Origin: Aaosphaeria pasadenensis
Taxonomy: Eukaryota; Ascomycota; Dothideomycetes; Pleosporales
Reading direction: 5' to 3'
NCBI GenBank assembly: GCA_022813625.1
Contig: JAKLMB010000040.1
Coordinates: 248,001-312,000 of the forward strand
DNA: 64,000 nucleotides
Positions 32,789-45,496 of the stretch are shown here, one piece after another. Each line of letters begins with the position of its first letter. The first letter of the stretch is position 1. A program made the translations under genes and the position numbers. Below the pieces are notes generated by a model. The model saw nothing but the letters and a program-made list of their open reading frames with translations, was not told the origin of the DNA and searched no databases.

Positions 32789-33684
32789 AGGCTTCTACGA
32801 AAAGCCCTTTGGATGAGTTCAGGACATGGCTGGTATGTCCAGGAATTAGAGGTCTGGAACACTACCACCTAGTCAATTCTGGCTAGGGATGGATTCATTT
32901 GCATCAGTCTTCAGCTTTGAATACTCAACCATGCACTTGCTTCTGTCTCATATCCGCCCAAGTGATACCAATTCATCCGAATGCCTCAAACAAAATTACT
33001 CACACTCATAGACTATCAATCAATAACTTCAGAGCACTACTCATGTCTGAGCACTAGCGGACTGGCTCCCCAACCTCTAATTAGCTTCCGCCAGGTACAA
33101 ATTGAGCTAGCTATAAGCCCCCGTCCTTCCCAACAGCGATTCGCATGTCACGCAGTATCCATTAAGCTGGCACGGCAGGGTAAATCAACCCGTTCGTCGT
33201 CATGCCCAGGGGAGGGGTCTTCAGCTCTACTGATCATTAACCTCAATCTAGGTCAGATCTTACTGTGTTACCCCTCTGTGGGGGCCAACCAGACGTACAG
33301 GAATAAAGCTTCTTTTTTCCCGCCAGGCAGACGTCAAACGCACACCGTACACGATAGCTCTAGCTCGGTAGGAGCGAACTGTGCTGTACCCGTTCGTATT
33401 GAACGTATTCTGCAGTGTTGTACATGGGATCCCCAGTAACTAATGACTCGGAAGTTCTTATCATTGCTTTACTTTATTAGTCTTTTCCTGGTCCCCACTC
33501 AAACGTCACTCGCAGAACCCCGCCCGACTACCAGTGACAGCTAATTACCTTGCGAAATAAAGCTCTCGGCTACCTCGTGAAGCTCTACAGCGACTAATGT
33601 AAAAGATCCTTTACAGCTCAGTTCTGTATTCCACTAACTCCAAACCTTCTCCTCTCGATCTAATACAATCTTGTTAATTCGACC
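32789..33684. other. Intergenic region upstream of the DLH gene
   Basis: 896 bp. A 152-codon ORF at 32981-33439 has no recognisable domain and was not accepted. It holds the promoter of the next gene. Confidence 0.5.
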
Positions 33685-34933
33685 ATGGCTTCATATCCTC
33701 CTGGCAAGTGCTGCGGCGTCGGCGTCAAGCATGAAGGCACCGCAGAAGGAGAGGTGAAAACTCTCGGGGGAGGTTCGTCTTCAACCTTTCATTCCTTTCT
33801 GTTCATTCTAATTCAATTACCTCAACCCACCAACCTTGATGAAACCTTGCGTCGAGAACATGAGATTGAACGTGATAATTGAACTAACATCATAGATAAC
33901 TAGTACGAACATACCTCACCTACCCCAAGGACAAATCCACCCACAACGCCATCCTCATCCTCACCGGTACGTTTCACACACACTCCCTCCTCTCCTCAGT
34001 AGCTCTTCAGTAGACAAACACCTCCGCCCAATCTCATGAGCACCCCAATCACACAAGAACATCCTACTAACCGATTACCTCAGATGTAATGGGCATGGAC
34101 TCCATAAACGTCCAACTGTACGTCTCCCCACTCACCCAATCACCCACCCACCCCTATACACCCTCTCACACACGCACGAACAGGATAGCAGACCAATTCG
34201 CCGCCAACGGCTACTTCACCGCGATCCCGGACCTCTTCAACGGCAACGTGGTGCCCATGAACCCACCAGCCGACTTCGACATCATGAAGTGGCTCGGCAC
34301 CGAGATGCCGCACGTCCCCGCCGTGGATCCGATCGTCGAGGCGGTTATCAAAGACCTGCGAGGCAACTATGGCGTGAAGAGGCTGGGGAGCGCCGGGTAC
34401 TGTTTCGGGGCCAAGTATGTTTGTAGGTGGTTGAAGGGGGGGCAGTTGGATGTTGGGTATGTGGCGCATCCGAGCTTTGTGGATGCGGAGGAGTTGGAGG
34501 GGATTGAGGGGCCGTTGAGTATTGCTGCTGCTGGTATGTGTGACTATTTTCTATCGGGGGGAAATCTTGAATGCATTTCTCTCCTACACTTCCCTTCCAC
34601 TGAAGTAGATGTCCATTTTGCTCCCAAACAAACCGCAAAAAGCGGAACAATACGTGGATATCAATGCAAACCACCAAGGCTAACGATAACACTTTTCAAC
34701 CCCCAACAGAAACCGACTCAATCTTCCCAGCCGAAAAACGCCACGAGTCCGAGAAGATCCTCGAGAAGCACACCGTCCCCTACCAAATCAACCTCTTCTC
34801 CGACGTCGAGCACGGTTTCGCCGTCCGGTGCGACCTCAGCAAGAAGAGGCAGAAGTTCGCAAAGGAGCAGGCATTCTGCCAGGCAGTCTCCTGGTTCGAC
34901 GAGTATCTCCAGGATGACGGTGCCGCCGCGTAA
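33685..34933 (+). CDS. Dienelactone hydrolase family protein
   Basis: Five exons (33685-33772, 33904-33966, 34084-34117, 34184-34533, 34710-34933) encode 252 aa, normal for the family. The alpha/beta-hydrolase triad is visible as Cys135 (SAGYCFGAKY), Asp181 (ETDSIFP) and His213 (DVEHGFAVR). The N-terminal CCGVGVKHEG and DVMGMDSINVQLIADQFAANGYFTAIPDLF blocks match fungal cytosolic DLH proteins. These hydrolyse lactones or related esters in aromatic-compound breakdown, but most fungal members have no proven substrate. All four introns interrupt codons, and their phases join consistently. There is no signal peptide. Confidence 0.9.
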
Positions 34934-35009
34934 GTAAGTCTTCTAGTCGAATTCCCCAACTTCCCAAATCCAAATATGCGGCGAAACTCGGCGACAGTGG
35001 TCTACGCGA

Positions 35010-35360
35010 CTAGCACGTCGTTCTCCTCGGCCTCTTCGCCTTATATCTTCCACTGTCATACTCATCCTCGTACTTTCCCGTCTTTCCAAGTTTCTCCTGT
35101 AGCGTAGGAAACACCGCCATCTCCACCCCCCTCCTTACTCCCACCCTTCCCCTCGAACCCCCTGCAGCACCACCCATCTCCCAAATCAAACCCACCAAGC
35201 AACCCACCAAGTACACAAGATATCCCGCCGCCCAGACGAGATAGACCGTGATGAGGAACTCGAGGACATCTGTTAACGTCTCGGTGTAGGTCGTCGGTGA
35301 AGTTGTAGGGCGAACGGGGAGCGGTGGGAGTGGGACCGGGTGGGAGCGGGGGATGTACAT
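35010..35360 (-). CDS. Small hypothetical membrane protein
   Basis: An ATG at 35360 gives 116 aa (MYIPRSHPVPLPPLPVRPTT). A hydrophobic stretch at about residues 29-57 (VLEFLITVYLVWAAGYLVYL then VGCLVGLIW) could be one long or two short membrane segments. It is followed by a Gly/Arg-rich linker and a charged tail ending KRPRRTTC. The frame extends upstream to 35492 through another possible start, but that part is less protein-like. No family was recognised. The stop lies 76 bp from the DLH stop, tail to tail. Confidence 0.5.
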   Translation of the reverse strand: MYIPRSHPVPLPPLPVRPTTSPTTYTETLTDVLEFLITVYLVWAAGYLVYLVGCLVGLIWEMGGAAGGSRGRVGVRRGVEMAVFPTLQEKLGKTGKYEDEYDSGRYKAKRPRRTTC

Positions 35361-35934
35361 CGTTGGTTTTGTGTTTTGGAGGGTTGGCTGGGAGGTTGGT
35401 GGGTATGGGAATTTGACTTTAGTTCGTTCGTTCTTCCAAGGAGCGGATGAAAAGAATTGTATATGAATGGAATCTTTCAAATACTCGAGCACTGTGTTAC
35501 GAGCTCAACATCCAGGAATCTGCTGACTGTCTGGTGATGTGCGAAAAGAAATGAAACGGGATTCTCGAAACAGGCAAGCCAAATATATCGTACCAATGTA
35601 CATCGTTCTTGCATTTCGGATGATTTGTTGGTGGGGGTTGCTTTGGTGTGCTTGTCCGGAAAGGAGGGATGGTAGGGGTTTCTTGCCGTTCTGTTGGAAG
35701 GTAAGGATGAGGCTGTTTGGGTTATGTGGGTAAGAGTGATGTGAGGGTGGAGATTAGGGTAGGGAGACGGTGGGATGGTCTTGTTGCTCTGTTTTCTTCT
35801 GGTTGGAGAGTGGTTTTACCGTATTGTGATTTTAGGAAAGATATATTCACTCGTCACAAATGCTCTATTCAAAGTCATAAGATACCAAGTGGTAAAGAAA
35901 ATCGAAATCTTCTACTATTGTATCATAGGAAATA
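35361..35934. other. Short intergenic region
   Basis: 574 bp between the small membrane protein's start and the ABC transporter's stop. No gene seen. Confidence 0.5.
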
Positions 35935-38900
35935 CTACACAGTCTCCGCCGCGGAAACATTCGACAATGGCCGTTGCTTCTTCGCCCTACCACCGAATCC
36001 CAATCTCCTCCAGGTCCGTCCGATCCACCGCTCCTTAACTGCCTTCAGGATGATCCAAGCCAACAGTCTATACACAATGCAGCATATGCCCAGCCCCATC
36101 AGATTTCTCTCTGGGTTTTTGTTCAATTTGTATAAGTTGAGGACTTCCTCGCCGGTGGAGATCGGGCATTGGCCGTTGGGGAGACGCTGCCAGTCGGTGC
36201 AGGTGAAGTTCTGGTCGCGGAGGGTGTAGGGCGCCATGTTACCGATTGCGTATTTGATGGGTGAGAGGTGGTTGAATGCTTGGAGGAAGGAGGGGATGGA
36301 GAGGGAAATTACGCCTCCTGTTTGTTTTGGTCAGTAGGTGCAGGACAGAGAATTGAGAGTGAAGATGACTTACCCATGATTTGAGCCACGGAGAGAAAGA
36401 CGCTCATGCAGTTTACGGAGAAACCGGTGTGAGTGAACAAGGTATTGAACGCGATACCCAGAGACTCTCCGCAGCTGACAATGCAGAAGGCATTGAAGAC
36501 GATGATGAAGAACATTTCTGCTGTGCGGTCCAATCCACAGGCGAGGACGGTTAAAATGGAGAAGATGATGCCGCTTACTATCTCGAAGGGGACTTCGAGG
36601 ACGGTGTATGTCAAGAAGAAGGCCTCGACTCCATACACTCTGTCTTGGTAGTCACGATAGAATACTTCACGCTCCCCTGGGTAGACTGCGATGTTGTTGA
36701 GCATACCAACGAAATATAAGGGAGCGATCTCGACGAGGAAACCCAGTCGATTCTGAATGGCGAAGTAGTCGTTCTTGAGTGGTGCAAAGAAAAGTGCAAG
36801 CACTATTCCGAGTCCAGCGACTTGGCCGATTCTCGCTGCCAAAAGATCTGGTTGCCGGAAGAAATTCTTCGTTGCCCGACGAAGGAGAATGGAAAATGCG
36901 GGTCCGAAAGAGGCTGGAGAACGGGCTAGTGCACCGAGATCATCGGCTGTAGTCGATAAGTTGCGCGATGGAGTATCGTTCTTCGGAGATGTCCAGGCGG
37001 ATATGAGTTCCTGTACTTTCGCGCGGCTTGCCTCTTCTCTTGAGGAATGTTGAAGATCGACGGTTATCAAGTCAAGGGCAAAATCTGCAGGATTGACATG
37101 TCGGTCACAGTTGTATCCGTGTTCCGAGAAATAGGGAAGCATATCGTTTGCAGGTCCTGAGAACACCGGATGGCCTCCTCTAGCCAGGAGTAGAATATTG
37201 CCGAAATGGGCGAACAAATCTGATCGAGGTTGATGAATGGTCACGATCAGGGTTCGTCCTTCGTTGGCGAGACCTCGGAGTACGTCCATGATTGATAAAG
37301 CGGTAAAGGCATCCAGACCGGAGAGCGGCTCGTCAAGAAGAAGGATACGCGGCTCGGTAAGAATCTGGACAGCGATAGTCACACGTCTCTTTTCACCGCC
37401 ACTGATACCCTTGATCATGTCGTTGCCAATCAAGTTGTCGGCACAATCTTTCAGGCCCATCTTCAGGAGTACTTCTTCCGCACGCTGCATCTTTTGTGTC
37501 TTTGTCATATGTTTTGGCAACCGCAGACCCGCAGCATATCGTAATGTCTCGCGGACGGTTAAGGAGGCAAGTAACGCATCATCATCTTGCGTTACGAACG
37601 AGCAGATAGCATGGATGACATCCTCTGAAGGCGAGAATCCATTAAATGTCATGCCTCCATAAGTCTTGTACCTAGTCGAAAAGTCGTCGCGAAGTCGACC
37701 AGCCATACTGTTCAGTAGTGACGTTTTGCCTGATCCAGAGGGTCCCATGATAACATTAAGAGTACCCGGCTGAAAATCAGCGGTCAGGGGTTTCAAGATG
37801 GACTTCGTAGTTCTAGTTCGTAGAGAACGCTTCTCGATATCGAGACCGTAGCTGTCGAGTCGAATCGCAATCGTTCGAAGTTCATCTACGGATTGAGCAG
37901 TCATGCTCTCTTTGCCAGCAGATTCATCAATATCGGATGGTCTCGCCCGCGCCATGGTTATCTCGGCTCGCCAAAATTTGAGCAAGATGCCGGCACCAAG
38001 ATAAAAGGCGATGGTAAATCCAAGCAGTGCAAGAATGGGGCGCCATACCCAATCCCCAGGGAAACCTAAGGAGTCAAGAATGAATTGGCCAGTATACTCT
38101 TTGCAAGCAGGATTCGATGGGCCTCCTTCAAGTGGGCAGTCATAGAAGTGGCCAGTAAATTCATTTGCAACCAGGGCGCCAAACGCATAGAACTTATAGA
38201 TATGTTAGCGAACACTCAGTGCAAAAATACAAATGACACTTACGACATAGGCAATCCACTTTGTCCACCGAACATAGATTGGAATTGTGTTTGACTGAAT
38301 AAAGTAACCACAGGCCATGGATTGAAGAGTATATGCCAGGTTGGCTACAAGACTTGCCTAGCAAAAAGTTAGATATTGGATATCGGAGTAGGGTCAGGCA
38401 GACTTACCCCAGCAAAGTGCCTCGATACAGCAACGCACATAGTAGCGAAGCAGACGGCAATGTACTGTTCAAGTAGTATGACCGAGAAGAAAGTCATGAA
38501 CTCGACCCCATCGGTGCGGAAGCCAGTCATGAAGTAGAAGATAAGTGAGAAGACCAGGGGCACGGGCAAATCCTCGATGAACAGCCTTGCCAGTCTTCTG
38601 GAAACGAGGAATGCTGGAATGCTGACAACACCTTGTCTGGATTCTTCGTCAAACACCTGGATGTCTGTTGTGAGTCGATAGGTTTCGTAGAGCAATATTA
38701 GATAACCCTGGAGCGCAGCAGCAGTATACAGAGCTCCTTGTCTCGAACGGATGCCCGAAAGAGAGCCATCCACTTGGTAGAAAATCCAACCTGTGATAAT
38801 GGCCATGCCAATCGCCTCAACAAGACTACCAAACATACCCATCGGGTCGCGGATGGTAACAACCATCGTACGAGCCGTCAACACTCGAGTTTGCTGAAGG

Positions 38901-40141
38901 ATGGAGGTGTGTTTCAAGCGAGGCGTATTGGTTCCTCCGGTGATGGTGGTGGGGCTCTGCTTTTCGGACGCAAGATGCGTTTTGGATGAATGTTCCCTCC
39001 ATGCGCTCTTGATTTGGTCCACGCGAGCCTGTGCTGCCGCCTCAGCTTCGGTGCTGCGATTGTCTACTGACACAATGTCAATGATGAACTCCGCAGGATT
39101 GACAAACGGGGGCAGCTCATAGCCGAGCCCAGCAAAGTAAGGTAGACAATCCTTTGCTCTCCCCGCATATGCTGGAGAGCCCTTGGTGAGTAGAACAATG
39201 TTGTCGAAGAGACTCCAAATTTCCGAGCGCGGCTGATGTATGGTGACTATAATAGTTCTTCCTTTGCGAGCGAGGCTCTGCAATGTTTTCACAACCTGGA
39301 AGGCACTGGTGCTGTCGAGTCCTGTGGTGGGTTCGTCGAGCCATAGCAGACTAGGATTCGAGAGCAATTGGACGCCAAAACTTGTCCTCCTCTTTTCTCC
39401 GCCACTGCAGCCCTTGTGCGCGTGGTCACCAATGCGGGTGTCGGCAGCCTCTTTGAGACTCAATTCCATGATGACTTCCTCCACGAGCCGCTTCCTCTCC
39501 TCCTTGCTGACCGAGGACGGAAGCCTCAGATCAGCAGCATATGTCAACGTTTCTCGCACAGTAAGAGTTGGAATGAGTATGTCTTGCTGTATGACGTATG
39601 CACTACGAATTCCAGATGCATCTTCACTACCGTTGAAAAGCGTCTGTCCTGAAGTAGAGAGGCGATTTCCATGCATGCGCCCGCTCATTTGGTTAAGCAA
39701 TGAGGTCTTTCCGCTACCGCTTCCACCTATGATGGCCGTGAGCGATCCGCTCTCCATTGTGGCGGATACATCGTCCAGGATTTTCTTAACATGGTTCTTC
39801 GGTGGCGCATCTGTAGCCGAGTTTTTGGATTTAGTGAAGATCCTCTGGAGTACGCCAGGGGATTCATCAACAGAGACTGAGAGATTACGGAGTTGCACAG
39901 TTACGGGTTCGACTTCATGCAACGATATGGCATTTTCGACTTGTGATGCAGCAGTCCTAACTCGGTGGACGGATTCAGCTGTACTGGTAGCAGCTGGTGG
40001 GGAAGACTCTGTTTGTGCAACGTTCAACGGCGGCTGTGGGGCAGTCGCAGTAGCGATATCCATATCATCTGTATTCGTAGGGTTTCCCTCCTCGTGCGCC
40101 CTCTCCGCCGCCACGGCATCTTTTTCAGGAACGGCAGCCAT
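35935..40141 (-). CDS. Full-size ABCG transporter with two canonical nucleotide-binding domains
   Basis: Four exons (40141-38408, 38357-38244, 38192-36374, 36317-35935) encode 1349 aa ordered NBD-TMD-NBD-TMD. NBD1 has Walker A GGSGSGKTS (about 139-147), signature CSGGEKRR (about 245-252) and Walker B LLWLDEPTTGLD. NBD2 has Walker A GPSGSGKTS (about 766-774), signature ISGGEKRR and Walker B ILLLDEPLSGLD. Both sites look catalytically complete. This differs from PDR/CDR pumps, where NBD1 has a degenerate Walker A and NBD2 a degenerate signature. It therefore looks like two White-type half-transporters joined in one gene. Two short exons bridge the end of TMD1, and splicing keeps frame throughout, so one gene is preferred to two. 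It should be a plasma or internal membrane exporter; the substrate is unknown. Confidence 0.88.
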
Positions 40142-43100
40142 CTTCACTCATCACCGGCGTTCATCGCAGACTGTAGTAAGGGAGGTGAGAGGCGAACAAA
40201 GTAGCATTCTCGACAGTAGATTTGAGGGAAGAGGAGAAATTTGCGCGCGCGCGTAGGTAATAGTTTACGGAGTTGGACCGCTCACTCACGTTCGTTGTCA
40301 CGGTTCAACGTTGAACTAGGTAATAGTTAAGCACTGGAGCTGCGAGCAGCGCAGGACGGGCTGGCTAGAAGGTCGCGTAGGTGTAAGCGAGGTGGGTGGT
40401 CGGACGGATACTGATCATCCCGACATTAGTCCAACTCCCTTCGCTTTGGGCCCGCATCGTAACATTGGACGTATCCTCTACGAAGTATCATCATTGTATC
40501 CTCTTGTGGTCTCTCAGGTTGAACGAAATGCTCGTCAAACATTATGATTTTCAAAGGGGAAGAATGGAATACTAGTACATGTGTAAGTCCATCAGCCACT
40601 CATCCAGCCACAAGATCGACCTCATGGCTGCAATATCTCAACGGTTAATCATTCTCGCAACGGTTAGATACAAAGCGCATCATGCATTATTGGCCCCCGA
40701 AAAGCGAGAAAAACGCCTCCAAGACCCATGGCCATGGGTGTCTGGTCTCGGGCCATCTTCCAAGAGACGACGCCTAACCGAGCTTCTTCTATTTGTATGT
40801 AATGTATAAGTGCTGCAACATCGCTAAGTGGTCGCATCGCTTACGATCGAACAATAGGGATGCTGTCAGCGTGGCTTCGTGAGTAGTTATCGTCGCGTCT
40901 GGCTTTACTCTTTTCTGTCACCACTGCATCTCAACTGCTGGATTGTCTCAGACTCTCAACAGTGCTCCGTATATCGGGTTTGTTGCCTCAAGGCCGAGTG
41001 CAGGTTCAACAGAATGCTTCTCGACTGCGCATCACTGCTGCCAATGTCCATCTGCCACATTGTTATGCCGTGCCTACATTTTATCGATCCATTGCTGTAG
41101 GCAAAACCATGTCCAAGCCTCGCCTCGCCTCAAACCACTGTGCCACGCTCTACCAACCCGTCTTCGGACAACCGAGGCTCGAAAACAAAGCACGGCCATT
41201 GGGAGTTGGACAAGCGAGTGAGTGCATGGGTTGTTCACGATCCCCGTGCGTCCTGGACTTCTCTCCGAGATCGTACCTATGCTCCAGGGTGTGAAACATA
41301 TACATAGTAGGTATGCCGTGTACGGAGCATTCACATCGAGTATCCTGTCCATCGGGCCCCTTCACTTTGCTCCTTTGCCAATGCGAAAGGGGACTCGGAG
41401 GAAGTCAGGGATAAGTGGATATTTCTGGTCTAGTAGGTACTTCATAGAGAGCAATTAGAACATGACCTCCCATGTGCGTAAAACATTGATATCAGCTACT
41501 CTTATAAGAGTAATTGCTGAGACTTGGGGAGCAGCTCAAGGTGATATATCAGGTTAGGCATGTGACCGCCGCCGCAGTTAGGGCATATTTAGAAGAAACC
41601 TCTTAGCTACGAGTGAGTAGTTACAGACGCCTGTTATAGCCTACCTAGGTGCTCAATATATGTATACTGCAAGTAATAATACCCCCTAATAACGCTCGCG
41701 TATCCTGCCCAAATAAGGCCACTATTCAATTTTGCATTCCCATCTGACTTCCTTTCGGTATTCTTGCCATGTTGAGGATGAAATAATATCTTGATGTTGT
41801 TGTTGTTGTTGCTATCATAGCCATTGATCCCTCCATCGAATATCAAGAAACCCACCGAATGCAACCTCGTTCCCCGTATCCACGCACCACCCATCAACTC
41901 CTCCCACTCATCCCACGCATAAACGAGTCCCGTACCTATGTAAACCAAGAGATCGCCGCAGTCTCCTCTTTTACCCAGCCGAGCGAGAGCCAGCGCGTCA
42001 AAACATACACTACTGTACACTTCTGCTCCCCCGAGTCTCAATAACAACCGCCTACGCGCCCTTTAAAGGTACAAGAAAAAGGCAAGAACCTTAAAAAGAG
42101 GATCCTCGTATACAGTACGTACCTGACAAGCTCCCCGGGTTGAATGGTCGATCGACTCGATGCGGTAATTATTGACGATCGATGATACTTGACAACCGGG
42201 CCGGTGGTTCGAAGGGAATGGGGCTCATGTGCATGTGTGAATGCGTGTGAACCTTGAGAGCTAGGCTGGGCAGGTAGGCGGTAGGGTAATGTGATTCGAA
42301 TGATGCAATTGCTTGCTTACACATAACTGGGCGGTTGATCGATTGAGGCTGATTGTGAGGTCCTCGGGGTGGTAACGACCAGAGGAGACGAAGGGAGTCT
42401 GTTTGGCATTGTGACCGGCTTTGCGGGCGGGTTTTTCCTATCTGCGAACTTGATAGAATGTAAACTAGGTAGGCTATTTGTGTGACGATTTCTGAGGTCG
42501 AGACCGTCGAGTAAGGCTGATGGGTATGCCTATGCACGAATAGTATCAACCCATTCGTAGGTTCAGGTCGATCATTGCGCCATGTGTTACGGACGAACTT
42601 GATTGATTGCACTTCGTTCTAGGACTAGAAAGCACCACGGGATCCTACGAATGCGCGCCAAAGAGATATCACAAGGACACACTCCTTTGTCTATATCATC
42701 ACTATATTCGCTACATTATTGATGAACATTAGCTACCGATGCCGAGGCCTGCAATCAAAAAATCTCACATGTGCATCCATATGAACAAGGCGACTTTGCC
42801 TCCCCGTCCCATAAAAAGGGCTGACTAGATTATGTATCAGTCGTCAGCTTTGGTGCAAATGAAACCGGTCGTTCAACTCTGTGGCTGTTCTCCCATTTCC
42901 ATAGGGCTGATCAATATGTCGGTATATGGCGTGTCCCCCTCGCTCCACCCACCCCACGCGTTGCTTGAACGGTGTGAACATTGCGCCCTTGTGTATCCAA
43001 CAGTAACGCAACAGGGCCGTTTTGCTGCCCTCGTGGCCAAGCTTTTAGCCTGCTTACATCGGTGAACGGAGAGTAGGTGTGCCACAGTGTTCGCCTTGCC

Positions 43101-45496
43101 CGCCGTACCATTTCCAGACACTTAGTTACTGGGAATGGATTTGCTGCATAGAACGTTCGCTGTGGCCGGCGGGTTTGTGCGCGCGCGCGTTTCCTTTTTG
43201 CTCTGGTGCTGTTGCTGCTGATGATGCAGGGACGAAATACCGTAGCGGTGTCTCCTTGGAGTTTTGTCTGCTTGATCGGTGGGTCACCGATCGCCATCTC
43301 TCTCTTGTCATCCCAGTCATGGTGTTCCTTCGTAGTTTAGCCAATATTGGTATGTAGTATGGAGCTGTTCTGGCCTAGCCACTCACTACCACCGCTGTTG
43401 ACCATCGCAGCCATTAATCCGATTCTAACCTCTCCCCGGCTATTGCAGGGTCATTCATTCTCATCGACGAACGGGGAACGAGTGCAATGGGAGAAGAAGC
43501 TGGAAATAAAGGAGAATCGTGCTACGAGCGGTGTGTAGGAGGATAGAGGAGCCCTTGACCACCATAGTTTCCTGAAATGGCATCTTACATAGCCGGGTCC
43601 TGCGCTTCCTTGTAGTTCAATGAATCGTATCACGCGGAGGGGCGGACTTGAGACTTCCTTTCAGAAAATAAGGACCATGGTAAGAACGTGGATCCGAATG
43701 ATGATTTACGACGCAGCATGCACGCACGTTCCTGTATTCCGTTCCTTTTTCTAATCAAGACGTCATGGTGGTCCTTGGGCGAGAGCAGATGCGTGCTGTT
43801 GACGGGAATAATAGACCTATAGTAGACCATGTAATAATCCGCACTCGCATGCTGCGATATATGCCTGACCCAGTCTTAGGACGGACAGGAACCTTTGCAA
43901 TGGTACCTACTCATCCCACTCGCCCAAAGCACTGAGGCAATTTTGCGTGGGGTGACTTTCCCCAATATCCAGTTCACCCGCAGCCTTCCGTCGTGTGTTG
44001 GGAATGGCTTGATGATGATGATAATGGAGGCGAAAGAACTGTGCCCGTGGTGCAGGTTGAAGGAACCAAGAGGAAGTGGTGGAAAGTAAGACCGCATATC
44101 ATCACCAAGCAACCCCAGATTACCCGCAAGCGATCCTCCACACTATCTCTCTCTCTGAAGCCCACGCCCCTTCGGGCAAAGACGAGAGAGAAAAAAGGAG
44201 CGCCATGGAGAAGTCCAAGGCGAAAACCTGCGCTGTTGTAAATCAATGCCCGTTGAACTCTCCCATGTAGTTGTGGGAAAAGGAGCCAAACCCCCACGGA
44301 CTTGCCGAATCCAGTGGCCGATACTTCCAAAGTACTGGAATGATGTTCAAGTAGGCCATATATTTTTACTTAGCCTACACCCTGTTCGCTGTACTGTATG
44401 GATGTACTGCACGTTCGGAGACAGGGCACGACATGGATGGTTCCTGAGAACGGACATGCTGGTGCTCTGCGATTCTTCTCCACATACTATGTAGCAAGCT
44501 GCCCACGGATGCAATGCACGTTGCTATCCGCCGGCTAAATGCTAGCCAACGTGCGAACCCTTCGTTCGTGCGTTATGTAGCCCGCCGTTCTGTGGGTGAT
44601 GCCTGACGCGGCCACCCGTAGCCAGACGTTCTGAATGAGTCGCGAGTGTTCGCCAGATTCGGAGAACGCACAGTCGCTCATCTTTCGAGTCTGGTGTGAG
44701 CTACTGTAATAGCCCGCATTTAAGACAGCAACGTGTTGACGGCATGGGGCAGTTCGCGCGACGCCCGATGGCTTCATAGTTGGAGGCGTATGTATTGTGA
44801 ACAGTATTGTCTCCGTGCTTTGGCGCGAAAGAATACTGCATCATCATGGCTTCGACTACCCCAATGTGGGCGACCACGAAATTTGTGGGATTGGTCGAGG
44901 CTTGAAAGTTGGCGGTCGCGAAGGAAGCAGCATCACCAAGGAGCAGCGCAGCCACAGAGAGTGAGGGTGAGAGGAGAAAGGCTTGTTCGCATTATTGTTC
45001 GATAGGAAGTGCATACATACGCATTCGACATGTGCTGTGAAACAACTATAGCCTCCTCATGAAGTAGCCACGGGGCTGCTTCTAACAAATTGTACACTCG
45101 CGCCTCATCATGCTATCCAAGTGTGCCGGCGTCAAGCAACCAAACAGAAAACTTCACATCAGCGTTAGTCTTTCCGAATTCGAAAGATTTGCATGAAAAA
45201 TAGCCCAAAGTCATCAGCAATGAAACCCATTAAGGAGAAAGTAATCCAAGAAATGCAGCAAACAAAAAAGAAGGAGGCATTTTCGCATCAAGTCGCAGAC
45301 CTCCGTCTCCAAGGAGAACAACTTGCCTACCCAATGCATCCCAGGGGAAATATATGAAATCAAGAAAGTGTGCGACGCCTGCACAGGAAGCGAGTGCCAA
45401 ACCGCCACGAAATGCTCCCGACTCCTTTTACCACGTGATGCAAAACCAGTATAGAAACTCCGACGCAATCGAGAATATAGAAGGCCGCCATGCTTT
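40142..45496. other. 5.4-kb stretch without a supported gene
   Basis: It lies upstream of the ABC transporter and downstream of the Zn2Cys6 gene. ORFs are short and in conflicting frames. Simple features include GC alternation (gcgcgcgcgcg) near 40242 and a (TTG)n run near 41797-41811. A long unannotated RNA is possible but not shown. Confidence 0.5.

Noticed and set aside
32981..33439. 152-codon plus-strand ORF
   Set aside because: No recognisable motif; it lies in the upstream region of the DLH gene and lacks codon regularity.
35935..40141. Two separate half-size ABC transporter genes
   Set aside because: Introns at 38407-38358, 38243-38193 and 36373-36318 join all parts in frame, and the second half has no start or promoter gap of its own.
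44701..44955. 84-codon minus-strand ORF with a hydrophobic, protein-like start
   Set aside because: Short, isolated, with no homologue recognised and no splice-supported extension.
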